Of a DNA stretch of 64,000 nucleotides, positions 1-7,141 are shown piece by piece (the stretch's first letter is position 1; each line of letters opens with the position of its first letter). The stretch spans positions 62,001 through 126,000 of the forward strand of contig NZ_JBQHVU010000006.1 of NCBI RefSeq assembly GCF_052064335.1, in the 5' to 3' direction. Source of the stretch: Weimeria sp002480925. GTDB lineage: Bacteria; Bacillota; Clostridia; Lachnospirales; Lachnospiraceae. The notes beneath the pieces are model-generated. The model ran no database searches. It saw only the letters and a list, made by a program, of their open reading frames with translations, and was not told the DNA's origin. Made by a program: the position numbers and the translations under genes.

Positions 1-289
1 TGTCAAAAACATTCATATTAGGGAAAAGCGCATAGTTCTGGAAAACCGTATTTACCGATCTCTCGTATGGCTCCTTTTTCTCTACGTTTTCTCCCTCCAC
101 CTTAACGAGGCCCTCGCTCGGAAGCTCGAAGCCCGATATCATGCGAAGAGTTGTGGTCTTTCCACAGCCTGAGGGGCCGAGGAGGGTTAAGAACTCTCCT
201 TCCTCTATATTCAGATTACAGTTCTTTACCACATGGTTGGAGCCGTACCATTTTTCCACATTTGTCATAGAAACTATTGGCTGTGCCAT
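1..289 (-). CDS. ABC transporter ATP-binding protein, PotA-like (partial)
   Basis: N-terminal 96 residues of an ABC ATPase that runs off the left edge. Walker A reads GPSGCGKTT near residue 38 and the Q-loop reads VFQNYALFPNMNVFD near residues 81-95; this Q-loop wording is typical of the spermidine/putrescine (PotA) and related polyamine/iron subfamily. The start is well supported by GGAGGTGAT just upstream. It is the third gene of a leftward operon behind an OCD-family gene and a PII gene. A PotD-like binding protein is encoded divergently at 2206, so the two probably serve one importer; permease genes would lie left of the window. The PotA assignment is by motif wording only. Confidence 0.85.
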   Translation of the reverse strand, partial: MAQPIVSMTNVEKWYGSNHVVKNCNLNIEEGEFLTLLGPSGCGKTTTLRMISGFELPSEGLVKVEGENVEKKEPYERSVNTVFQNYALFPNMNVFD

Positions 290-307
290 AATATCACCTC
301 CGGTCAG

Positions 308-649
308 TTAGTTTATCGCATCAAGACCACGCTCGCTGGTCCTTATCCTCATCGCATCCTCGATATCGGTGATAAAGACCTTTCCGTCTCCTGTCTTTCC
401 GGTACCTATGATGGTAGCGATATCAGCCAGGATCCCGTCACATTTATCATCCTCTACCACTGTAAAGATAAGGATCTTTGGCAGGAGGTTTATATCCTCT
501 CCCGAGAAATGCATCTCATCTATATATCCTCTCTGCTTTCCTGAACCCATTACCGACAGAACTGTAAGTCCCTCGCAGTCATGTGTCAGCAGGATGTTCT
601 TTATCCCGCCAAGCTTCTCCGGTCTTGTGATGATCTCGATCTTCTTCAT
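308..649 (-). CDS. PII family nitrogen regulatory protein
   Basis: A 113-residue PII (GlnB/GlnK-type) signal protein. The family normally binds ATP/ADP and 2-oxoglutarate as a trimer and controls ammonium or amino-acid transporters and enzymes. Visible hallmarks are the N-terminal KKIEIITRPEKL strand, the B-loop IIGTGKTGDGKVFI (residues about 80-93) and the C-loop RIRTSERGLDAI at the end. The T-loop region (GSGKQRGYIDEMHF) departs from the usual GRQKGHTE-x-YRG wording, so its partner is probably not AmtB. RBS AAGGAGG lies 8 bases before the ATG. It sits between an OCD-like gene and a PotA-like ATPase in one operon, suggesting that it senses nitrogen status for that transporter. Confidence 0.88.
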   Translation of the reverse strand: MKKIEIITRPEKLGGIKNILLTHDCEGLTVLSVMGSGKQRGYIDEMHFSGEDINLLPKILIFTVVEDDKCDGILADIATIIGTGKTGDGKVFITDIEDAMRIRTSERGLDAIN

Positions 650-661
650 TTGTATACCTCC

Positions 662-1846
662 TTAGAAATTCATCGGTGCATCCCAGAGCTTTAATGGGTG
701 ACCGATCAGGTTTTCCTTTGCGTTCTTATAGCATTCATATCCCCAGGCCACGTCTTCAACAGGCATTCCCTCAATAGAGACAAGTATTATCTGGTCATCG
801 CTCTCGCGCGCCTTCCTCTTGCCGCGGACTATCTGTCCCAGCTCCGATATATCGTCTCTTCTCATCAGGCCATCACGGACCATATAGATGAAATCCTCTC
901 CCATACAGCCGGTGTGCTTTCTCCTGCCCTCGCTGTCGTAGCCCTCCTTGTCCTCATCGGCGTAATTTTCATACATACCGATGTTATCTACTACCTTCCT
1001 GAATGGAAGGATAGATTCATAATCCATGTTAAATGTGGATGTAGAGATGATAGTGGCTCCTGGCTTTATCCAGTCTGCCTTGTATTCCGGCCACTCTCCC
1101 TCCTTGCACGAGACCGCTTCTGTAACTATATCCGAGCCTCTTATCGCCTCCTCAAGTGTAGCTGCTACACTGACCTTTTTCACCCAGGGAAAATTCGTCT
1201 TGATGAAGTCACATGCCTCAAGGGCTGTCGCACTATCAGGAGTCGATCCCTTGATCTTTATCTCCTCTATGGTCCTGATCTTTGACAGGATAGCCATGAC
1301 CGAGGACTTGCCTATAGGTCCTGCTCCTATAAGGGCAAGCACCCTGGAATCCTTTCTGGCCAGAAGCTTGGCCGCGAGTCCTGGCATGGCTCCTGTCCTT
1401 ATCGAGCTAAGGAGGTTTGCCGACATATAGGCTAGCGGGGCTCCTGTCTCGACGTCGTTAAGCATCATCATGAGTATCGACCTCGGAAGACCATGCTGCC
1501 TGTTCCTCCCATTCGAGCCATACCACTTGCAGCCCGCCAGATGAAACCTTCCTCCTATATATGCCGGCATGGCTATGAATCTGCGGTCAGCCGCGTTATT
1601 AAGCGGAAAGCCCGGTATATCGGAATGCTTGGGAAAGTAAAGCATCATTCCGTGCTGGTCATGATCAGGTCCTCCCATGATAGCGTCTCCGTCCTCTAAG
1701 AGTCCCACGACCTCCTCCATAACATCAACTGCTTTTCCAGCATCAAGTACACCGGCCTCCACCATATCGTCCTCAGAGAGCCAGAGTATCCTGATCCTCT
1801 TATTCGTTTCCTTGTGAGTCAGTTGACTTCTGATATCGAGTGCCAT
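662..1846 (-). CDS. ornithine cyclodeaminase/mu-crystallin family protein (paralogue 1)
   Basis: A 394-residue NAD(P)-binding protein of the OCD/mu-crystallin family, closest in wording to proteins annotated as tyramine oxidase subunit B. Seen are a Rossmann loop GAGPIG near residue 175, the conserved stretch KWYGSNGRN with GLPRSILM (about 105-125), RTGA near 151 and a C-terminal GMPVEDVAWGYECY. Family members reduce or deaminate amino-acid-like imines, but the substrate cannot be read here. It heads a leftward operon with PII and a PotA-like ATPase. Two paralogues lie at 3319 and 5936. The ATG is preceded by AGGAAG, and its leader holds two tandem terminator hairpins downstream of a strong promoter. 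The family call is sure; the enzymatic role is not. Confidence 0.85.
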   Translation of the reverse strand: MALDIRSQLTHKETNKRIRILWLSEDDMVEAGVLDAGKAVDVMEEVVGLLEDGDAIMGGPDHDQHGMMLYFPKHSDIPGFPLNNAADRRFIAMPAYIGGRFHLAGCKWYGSNGRNRQHGLPRSILMMMLNDVETGAPLAYMSANLLSSIRTGAMPGLAAKLLARKDSRVLALIGAGPIGKSSVMAILSKIRTIEEIKIKGSTPDSATALEACDFIKTNFPWVKKVSVAATLEEAIRGSDIVTEAVSCKEGEWPEYKADWIKPGATIISTSTFNMDYESILPFRKVVDNIGMYENYADEDKEGYDSEGRRKHTGCMGEDFIYMVRDGLMRRDDISELGQIVRGKRKARESDDQIILVSIEGMPVEDVAWGYECYKNAKENLIGHPLKLWDAPMNF

Positions 1847-1861
1847 CTTTTCTTCCTTTCA

Positions 1862-1902
1862 TAAAAAATCGGAGTGCTGCGAGAAGCAGCACTCCTTTGT
1901 GC
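1862..1902 (-). promoter_or_regulatory. leader attenuator 2 of OCD paralogue 1 operon (hexaloop hairpin overlapping terminator)
   Basis: Read on the minus strand, GCAC-AAAGGA-GUGC (1889-1902) forms a 4-bp hairpin with a hexaloop carrying A at position 1 and G at position 4. Its 3' arm is also the 5' arm of a 10-bp terminator (GGAGTGCTGC pairing with GCAGCACTCC) followed by GATTTTTTA. The T-run ends 15 bases before the ATG, after the promoter, so it can only act on the leader. The layout matches the second hairpin of ANTAR antitermination targets; the regulator itself is not in the window. Confidence 0.6.
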
Positions 1903-1921
1903 AAGGTATGATATGAAAACT

Positions 1922-1958
1922 AAAAAGGCCGCCCCGTTTCCGGGACGACCTCTTTGTC
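1922..1958 (-). promoter_or_regulatory. leader attenuator 1 of OCD paralogue 1 operon
   Basis: On the minus strand a short hairpin GAC-AAAGAG-GUC (1947-1958; A1/G4 hexaloop) overlaps the left arm of a terminator, GGTCGTCCCG-GAAA-CGGGGCGGCC, followed by TTTTTAG. It pairs fully only on the minus strand because it uses two G-U pairs, which supports leftward reading. It starts about 14 bases after the predicted start site. Confidence 0.5.
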
Positions 1959-1978
1959 TTTTCGATCAATACGTGGCC

Positions 1979-2007
1979 ATCATATCCCTTATGGCAGACA
2001 TTGTCAA
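1979..2007 (-). promoter_or_regulatory. sigma-A promoter for OCD1-PII-PotA operon
   Basis: TTGACA (2002-2007 complement) and TATGAT (1979-1984 complement) are separated by exactly 17 bases and point left toward the ATG at 1846. The two leader terminators lie between this promoter and the gene. Confidence 0.7.
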
Positions 2008-2082
2008 GCAAAAATTTCCGATTTGGCAATATTGCAAGATTTTTCCGGAATGTTCGACGTATTTTTTGTACACTAAAAGCCC

Positions 2083-2112
2083 TTGACAGACCTTGTCTGC
2101 AAGTGATAACAT
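2083..2112 (+). promoter_or_regulatory. sigma-A promoter for the PotD-like operon
   Basis: TTGACA at 2083-2088 is followed by GATAAC (16-base spacer) or TAACAT (18-base spacer). An inverted repeat CTGCAA-N9-TTGCAG spans the -10 area (2097-2117) and could be a regulator site. It drives the rightward genes from 2206. Confidence 0.55.
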
Positions 2113-2137
2113 TGCAGTCAAAACTGATTCTGGAACA

Positions 2138-2178
2138 CGCAAAGGAGCGCCTGCACATGCAGCGCTTCTTTTTTTGTT
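2138..2178 (+). promoter_or_regulatory. leader attenuator of the PotD-like operon
   Basis: CGC-AAAGGA-GCG (2138-2149) forms a hairpin with an A1/G4 hexaloop. Its 3' arm re-pairs in a terminator GGAGCG-C-CTGC / GCAG-CGCTTC followed by seven T. The RBS (GGAGG) and ATG at 2206 lie just downstream. This is the same arrangement as at 1862, 8602 and 9547. Confidence 0.6.
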
Positions 2179-2205
2179 CCCCGATAAGAAACGGAGGTAA
2201 CGCCA

Positions 2206-3309
2206 ATGAAGAACAGACTAAAAAAAATATGTGCAGCATCACTTGCAGCTATCATGGCTATAGGGTTGATGAGCGGCTGCGGCAGCCAGACATCAGCTTC
2301 CGGCAAAGCAAAAGCTTCCTCCGGGAAATCGCTTAACGTCATTGTCTGGGAGGGCACCTGGTCCGAGGATATGTTTAAGGACTTCACAAAGGAGACCGGT
2401 ATCGATGTAAATATAAGCTACATCTCAAACACTGACGAGCTTCTTACTAAGCTTATAAACGGCAGCGCGACCTATGATGTGATGGATCTGGAGGGCGCCT
2501 ATGTAAAGACCTTCGTAAAGAACGGCCTGCTCGAAAAGATCGATGACGACAAGGTTCCTAACCAGTCCAACATCATCGACGAATACATGAAAGAGGGGCC
2601 TATTGGTGATGAAAAACTGACCTATACGGTTCCTGATATGGCTCCTAACTACACGACCGTTGTCTACAACAAGAAGACCTGTCCTGTAAAGATAAAGAGC
2701 CTTAAGGATCTCACTAACCCTAAACTAAATGGTCGCGTCGCTCTTGTTGACTCGACTATCTCGCTTTACGGCGCGGCTCTGCAGTGTCTCGGATACAAGG
2801 CTGACTCCACAAACGAGAAGGAGATCAAGGAGGCCAATGATCTCCTGATGAAGATCAAGGAAAACACCAAGGCCTTCGTCGGTGAGACCGCTGTTCCCCA
2901 GCTCGAGGACGGCGAAGTCGACGCAGCACTCTGCTGGGACTACCCTACTCTCTGCGGAGATTCTGAAAAGAACTGGGACAAGTTCGGATATGTAAGCCTT
3001 GACGGCGGTGTTGAGAGATGGGCTCAGTACTGGGCTGTTTCTAAGAGCTCAAAGAATAAGGAAAATGCCGAGAAGCTGATAAACTTCATCTTAAAGCCCG
3101 AGGAATACTCCAAGAGCCTGAACGAATATGCTGTCCCGCCTCTTGAGAAGCAGGATAAGATTGCCTCGTATCTGCCGAAGAACTACTATGACAGCCCGGC
3201 AATGACTCAGATGACAAAGGATCTCTTTGATAATTCCTGGGAGGCCACGGTTTCTGAGAAACAGATCGATATAATGGATGACTATTATACTCAGCTGAAA
3301 GGAGAATAA
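2206..3309 (+). CDS. PotD-like substrate-binding lipoprotein of ABC transporter
   Basis: A 367-residue extracellular solute-binding lipoprotein. A signal peptide with lipobox LMSGC puts the anchored Cys near residue 25, followed by a Ser/Lys-rich linker and then LNVIVWEGTWSEDMFKDF, the family 1 spermidine/putrescine-type start. The WDYPTLCGDSEKN and AEKLINFILKPEEY stretches also fit PotD-like proteins. The start has RBS GGAGG 8 bases upstream. It would deliver an amine or related compound to a membrane complex powered by the ATPase encoded at 1-289. It is first in the operon with OCD paralogue 2 and an Fe-ADH. The exact ligand is unknown. Confidence 0.85.
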   Translation: MKNRLKKICAASLAAIMAIGLMSGCGSQTSASGKAKASSGKSLNVIVWEGTWSEDMFKDFTKETGIDVNISYISNTDELLTKLINGSATYDVMDLEGAYVKTFVKNGLLEKIDDDKVPNQSNIIDEYMKEGPIGDEKLTYTVPDMAPNYTTVVYNKKTCPVKIKSLKDLTNPKLNGRVALVDSTISLYGAALQCLGYKADSTNEKEIKEANDLLMKIKENTKAFVGETAVPQLEDGEVDAALCWDYPTLCGDSEKNWDKFGYVSLDGGVERWAQYWAVSKSSKNKENAEKLINFILKPEEYSKSLNEYAVPPLEKQDKIASYLPKNYYDSPAMTQMTKDLFDNSWEATVSEKQIDIMDDYYTQLKGE

Positions 3310-3318
3310 AATGATAGC

Positions 3319-4473
3319 ATGGATAATACTGAAATAAGCTTTTTATACCTGAATGAAAATGATATGATACAGGCAGGGGTGCTGGACGCCCCCGCCTGCA
3401 TTTCGACTACAGAGGAAGTCCTTGCCCTTCTCTCTGACGGTGACGTCCTTATGGGAGGTAAGAATCACAGGGAGCACGGGATACAGCTTATCTTCCCAAG
3501 AGAAAGCCCTATTCCCGGCTTCCCCTTAGAGGACAGCCCCGACAGGAGATTCATGTCCATGCCGGGCTATCTCGGTGGCCGTTTCCACATAGCAGGAGAG
3601 AAATACTACGGGAGCAACGGCAGGAACGTGCCTAAGGGGCTGCCCAGGTCGATCCTTATGTTCACCTTAAATGATGTCGAGACCGGAGCCCCTATAGCCT
3701 ATATGTCTGCCAACCTTCTGTCCGCTATGCGTACCGGCGCGGTTCCGGCTGTGATGGCTAAATATACGGCCAGAAAAGATATCCATACCATAAGCTTTCT
3801 TGGTACCGGCGAGATCAACCGGGCCATCCTCAAATGCTTCATGGCTATATATGATAATGTGACTACGATAAAGCTCCGCGGAAGCAGTGCCAGGTCAAAG
3901 AGTGCCCTTTCAATGAAAAAGTTTGTCGAGGACAACTATCCGGATGTCAGGGAGGTCATCATATGCGAGACCCTTGAGCAGGCCTGTCGTGACACTGATC
4001 TGATTAGCGAGGCGGTCTCTACGATCAACAGGCAGTGGCCTCTGGTGGATCCGGCCTGGCTTGCCCCCGGAACTACTATCATTTCATCCGGGACCATGGA
4101 TCTTACTGACCATGACTTCATTGCTGACCATATGAAAAAGGTCGTCGACAACAAGGGCATGTACGATGACTATGTGAAGGTCTATCAGGAATACGATGCC
4201 AATGGCAACAAGCTCTCGACCGGTACTCCGGGTATCTTCTTCTCGGAGATGATCTCTAAGGGCCGCATCAGGGATTCGGATGTCACCGAGATCGGTAATA
4301 TCATAAGAGGCCGCGCCCCTGGCCGGACCAATGATGATGATATTTATCTGATCAGCGCCGGCGGTATGCCGATACTTGACATTGGCTGGGGATATGAATG
4401 CTACAGACGTGCTAAGGATAAGGGGATAGGTACCTGGCTTAAGCTCTGGGATTCCCCTTATATGGGTGTTTAA
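3319..4473 (+). CDS. ornithine cyclodeaminase/mu-crystallin family protein (paralogue 2)
   Basis: A 384-residue OCD/mu-crystallin homologue with the same landmarks as the paralogue at 662 (KYYGSNGRN, GLPRSILMFTLNDVETGAP, RTGA, GGMPILDIGWGYECY). Its nucleotide loop reads GTGEIN instead of GAGPIG, so cofactor contacts may differ. The gene begins 9 bases after the PotD-like stop. The GGAG lies about 14 bases from this ATG, and a decoy ATG at 3311 runs into a short out-of-frame peptide, so translation is probably coupled. It shares transcription with the binding protein and Fe-ADH. Substrate not deduced. Confidence 0.85.
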   Translation: MDNTEISFLYLNENDMIQAGVLDAPACISTTEEVLALLSDGDVLMGGKNHREHGIQLIFPRESPIPGFPLEDSPDRRFMSMPGYLGGRFHIAGEKYYGSNGRNVPKGLPRSILMFTLNDVETGAPIAYMSANLLSAMRTGAVPAVMAKYTARKDIHTISFLGTGEINRAILKCFMAIYDNVTTIKLRGSSARSKSALSMKKFVEDNYPDVREVIICETLEQACRDTDLISEAVSTINRQWPLVDPAWLAPGTTIISSGTMDLTDHDFIADHMKKVVDNKGMYDDYVKVYQEYDANGNKLSTGTPGIFFSEMISKGRIRDSDVTEIGNIIRGRAPGRTNDDDIYLISAGGMPILDIGWGYECYRRAKDKGIGTWLKLWDSPYMGV

Positions 4474-4491
4474 GAAAGGAAAATTTTATCT

Positions 4492-5661
4492 ATGGAGAAT
4501 TTTACACACTGCATCCCTACCGAATACCATTTCGGTAAGGGTGCAATTGACTGTCTCGGAGACTGTCTGGCCAGATACGGCTCCCGGGTACTTCTTGTCT
4601 ATGGAGGCGGCTCTATAAAGCGCACTGGTCTCTATGACACTATCATTGGTATCTGCAATGACAAAGCTTTAACTGTAACTGAGCTTTCCGGCGTTGAGCC
4701 AAACCCTCAGATCGCTACCGTGCGTAAGGGAATTGCTCTCTGCCATTCCGAGTCCATCGATGTGATCCTCTCAGTCGGAGGCGGAAGTACCATTGACTGC
4801 TGCAAGGCCATTGCTGCCGGATATTACTACAAGGGTGATCCGTGGGATATGGCCCTTGCCGGCGGCTGCCAGGACAGATCACTTCCTCTGGTGGATGTAA
4901 TGACCCTTGCGGCGACTGGCTCTGAATTCGATGCCGACGCCGTGATCTCCAATTCCATGACCTCACAGAAGCTTGACGGCACCTATCGCTGTCCTGATGT
5001 ATCGATATGTGATCCGACCTATACCTTTTCTGTCCCTGCCTCCCAGACTGCCGCAGGAAGCGCCGATATAATGAGCCATATCTGCGAGCAGTATTTCTCC
5101 AGGGTCTTCGACAGCGACCTATCAGAAGCCATCGGTGAAGGTATCCTCAGATCAGTTATAAAGAACCTTCCCAAGGCCTTATCTGATCCATCGGACTACA
5201 GCGCCCGGGCCAACCTGATGTGGGACAGCTCGATCGCCTGCTCCGGTATCCCTGCATACGGCAAGATCCCTACTCTCTGGCCTTGTCATGCAATGGAGCA
5301 CGAGCTCTCCGGTTTCTACAACATCACTCACGGCGTCGGCCTGGCTATTCTTACCCCACGCTGGATGAGATTCGTCCTGAAGAAGGACACTTCAGTCACT
5401 CCACGTTTCGTAAAATTTGCCCGCAATGTCTGGGGGCTTGATGGCGATGACGACGAGGCTCTGGCAAGAGAGGGTATCGAAGCCCTCGAAGATTTCTTCT
5501 CCTCTGTAAACCTTCCTTCAACGCTTACAGAGCTTGGCATAGGAGACGAGCACTTCCTCGACATGGCAAACGACCTGAAGGAGGTCACAGGAGGTCTTGA
5601 AAACGACTACGTTCCTCTTACGATCGACGACATAGTAGCCATCTACACCGCATGCCTGTAA
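4492..5661 (+). CDS. iron-containing alcohol dehydrogenase
   Basis: A 389-residue group III (iron-dependent) alcohol dehydrogenase of the BdhA/YqhD-like branch, interconverting alcohols or aldehydes with NAD(P)H. The nucleotide motif GGGSTIDCCKAIA lies near residue 97. The metal ligands are visible as ADIMSHICEQ (Asp and His near 190-196) and HAMEHELSGFYNITHG (two His near 266 and 280). Length is normal for the family. It follows OCD paralogue 2 by 18 bases with AGGAAA as RBS, so it probably acts on the same pathway. The final codons are re-duplicated several times behind the stop. Confidence 0.9.
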   Translation: MENFTHCIPTEYHFGKGAIDCLGDCLARYGSRVLLVYGGGSIKRTGLYDTIIGICNDKALTVTELSGVEPNPQIATVRKGIALCHSESIDVILSVGGGSTIDCCKAIAAGYYYKGDPWDMALAGGCQDRSLPLVDVMTLAATGSEFDADAVISNSMTSQKLDGTYRCPDVSICDPTYTFSVPASQTAAGSADIMSHICEQYFSRVFDSDLSEAIGEGILRSVIKNLPKALSDPSDYSARANLMWDSSIACSGIPAYGKIPTLWPCHAMEHELSGFYNITHGVGLAILTPRWMRFVLKKDTSVTPRFVKFARNVWGLDGDDDEALAREGIEALEDFFSSVNLPSTLTELGIGDEHFLDMANDLKEVTGGLENDYVPLTIDDIVAIYTACL

Positions 5662-5836
5662 GGCATAATACGGCCATCTGTACCGCCTGCATATAAGCCA
5701 TCATTCAGCCATCTGCAACGCCTGCCTGTAAGGCATCATATTACTGTTGTCTGGGGCAACCACATGTAAGGCCCGTAAAGCATAATATAGTCGCTATCTG
5801 CGGCGACCACATGTCAGGCTTGTAAAGCATATAAGA
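5637..5836 (+). repeat. degenerate tandem copies of the Fe-ADH 3' end
   Basis: The last codons of the dehydrogenase plus its stop (GCCATCTACACCGCATGCC then TGTAAGGCAT) recur about four more times in diverging form, each roughly 35-50 bases, up to the terminator. Copies keep GCCATCTG, ACCGCCTGC and TGTAAGGCAT words. This looks like serial duplication of a gene end including the stop codon. Confidence 0.6.
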
Positions 5837-5869
5837 AACCGGAAGATCAATAGATCCTCCGGTTTTTTT
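5837..5869 (+). terminator. intrinsic terminator of the PotD-OCD2-ADH operon
   Basis: Hairpin AACCGGA-AGATC-AATA-GATC-CTCCGGTT followed by a run of T; rightward orientation, after the duplicated ADH tails. Confidence 0.75.
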
Positions 5870-5898
5870 ATATAATAAACAGCATCCATGCTTACTAA

Positions 5899-5936
5899 AT
5901 CCTGAACCCTAACCCCCCTAGCCCCTAACCCCTACC
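5899..5936. repeat. dispersed CCCTAACCCC-type repeat
   Basis: Text of the form CTAAATCCTGAACCC then TAACCCCCCTAGCCCCTAACC. Closely related stretches occur at 14309-14370, 14648-14720, 14970-15030, 16100-16130 and 34515-34650, always in intergenic DNA or next to gene ends. Confidence 0.55.
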
Positions 5937-7069
5937 TATGCCAACGTCGGACTATCCCAGAGCTTCAGCTTCACCCCTATTCCCTGTTCCAGAGCCTTGC
6001 GGTAACATATACTGCCCCATGCCACATCCTCTACCGGCATTCCTCCTACCGAATAAACGATTATATCGTCATCGCTCTCGCGTCCCGGAGCCTGTCCCAG
6101 AAGGATAGCACCCATATCGCTTATAGCTTCTCTCTTTAGCTTTCCGTCATGGATCATATCTGTGAATTTACTTCCTACTATATTTACCTTACCGAATGTA
6201 GGGTAAGGATATTCCTCCGCCCATGCATCGTAAAGCTTGATATTGTCTACGACCAGCCTGCACCTCTTAGCCAGGAAGTCGCTGTCGAAGTTCACAGCAG
6301 ACGGAGCTACGATCATTGCTCCCGGCTTTACCCAGGAACCGTCTACAAACGGATAGGTGGCCGGGTCTTCCCCTGATGTGGATGCGAACGACATCACATC
6401 CGTATCCCTTACCATTTCCTCTACTGTATCGCATACAGTGATGGTAGTAAACTGTGGATAATGCTCCTTTACATAGCTTACAAAGTCATCTATACCTTTT
6501 TTACTTCTTCCCTTGATCTTTACCGTATCAAGCGCCGGACAGGTGGCTACGAAGGATGCGAGAGCCGTACGTCCCATGACTCCGGGGCCGCAGATACCGC
6601 AGACCCTTGAGTCCTTCTTCGCCATGTATCTGGTCCCTACTCCAGGTATAGCACCTGTCCTGTAGGCACTTACCAGGTTTCCGCTCATCAGGCACTTAGG
6701 AGCTCCGGTATTCTTATCATTCAGCATGATCATAAGGATAGATCTGGGAAGACCCTCCTCCTTGTTTGCCATATTGGATCCGTACCACTTGCAGCCTGCT
6801 ATATCAAACGGCGCCCCGATATAGGCCGGCATGGCCATGAATCTCCTGTCATCTCCTGTATCAAGCGGCATCTCAGGGAATGGTGAGCTCTCAGGAAACT
6901 TGACCATTGAACCGTGAGAATTGTGATTTTCACCAGCCATAACGAAGTCTCCCTTTGTCAGGTCCTTTAGCACATCCTCCATTGCATCGATGCAGGCACT
7001 CATATCCTCTACACCGACCTTTTTCATATCCTCCTCATCAAGATATAAGAAATCTACTTTGCTTGTCAT
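5936..7069 (-). CDS. ornithine cyclodeaminase/mu-crystallin family protein (paralogue 3), tyramine oxidase subunit B-like
   Basis: A 377-residue OCD-family protein. I start it at the ATG at 7069 (MTSKVDFLYL), which has GGAGG 5 bases upstream, rather than the in-frame ATG at 7090. Landmarks are CKWYGSN, GLPRSILMIMLNDKNTGAP, the GPGVMGR loop and GGMPVEDVAWGSICY. Of the three paralogues this one most resembles proteins annotated as tyramine oxidase subunit B. It lies 72 bases behind the APC permease in the same direction, so the two are probably one unit importing and processing an amine or amino-acid-like compound. The reaction is not established from sequence. Confidence 0.85.
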   Translation of the reverse strand: MTSKVDFLYLDEEDMKKVGVEDMSACIDAMEDVLKDLTKGDFVMAGENHNSHGSMVKFPESSPFPEMPLDTGDDRRFMAMPAYIGAPFDIAGCKWYGSNMANKEEGLPRSILMIMLNDKNTGAPKCLMSGNLVSAYRTGAIPGVGTRYMAKKDSRVCGICGPGVMGRTALASFVATCPALDTVKIKGRSKKGIDDFVSYVKEHYPQFTTITVCDTVEEMVRDTDVMSFASTSGEDPATYPFVDGSWVKPGAMIVAPSAVNFDSDFLAKRCRLVVDNIKLYDAWAEEYPYPTFGKVNIVGSKFTDMIHDGKLKREAISDMGAILLGQAPGRESDDDIIVYSVGGMPVEDVAWGSICYRKALEQGIGVKLKLWDSPTLA

Positions 7070-7141
7070 ATAGCTTCCTCCATTTTCCATAAAAATACAG
7101 TTTTTATAATATGACCGTTTCAGCCCTTCCTGAAGTCACTA

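Noticed and set aside
698..1285. 195-codon plus-strand frame
   Set aside because: Antisense to the conserved OCD paralogue 1; no RBS and no family resemblance.
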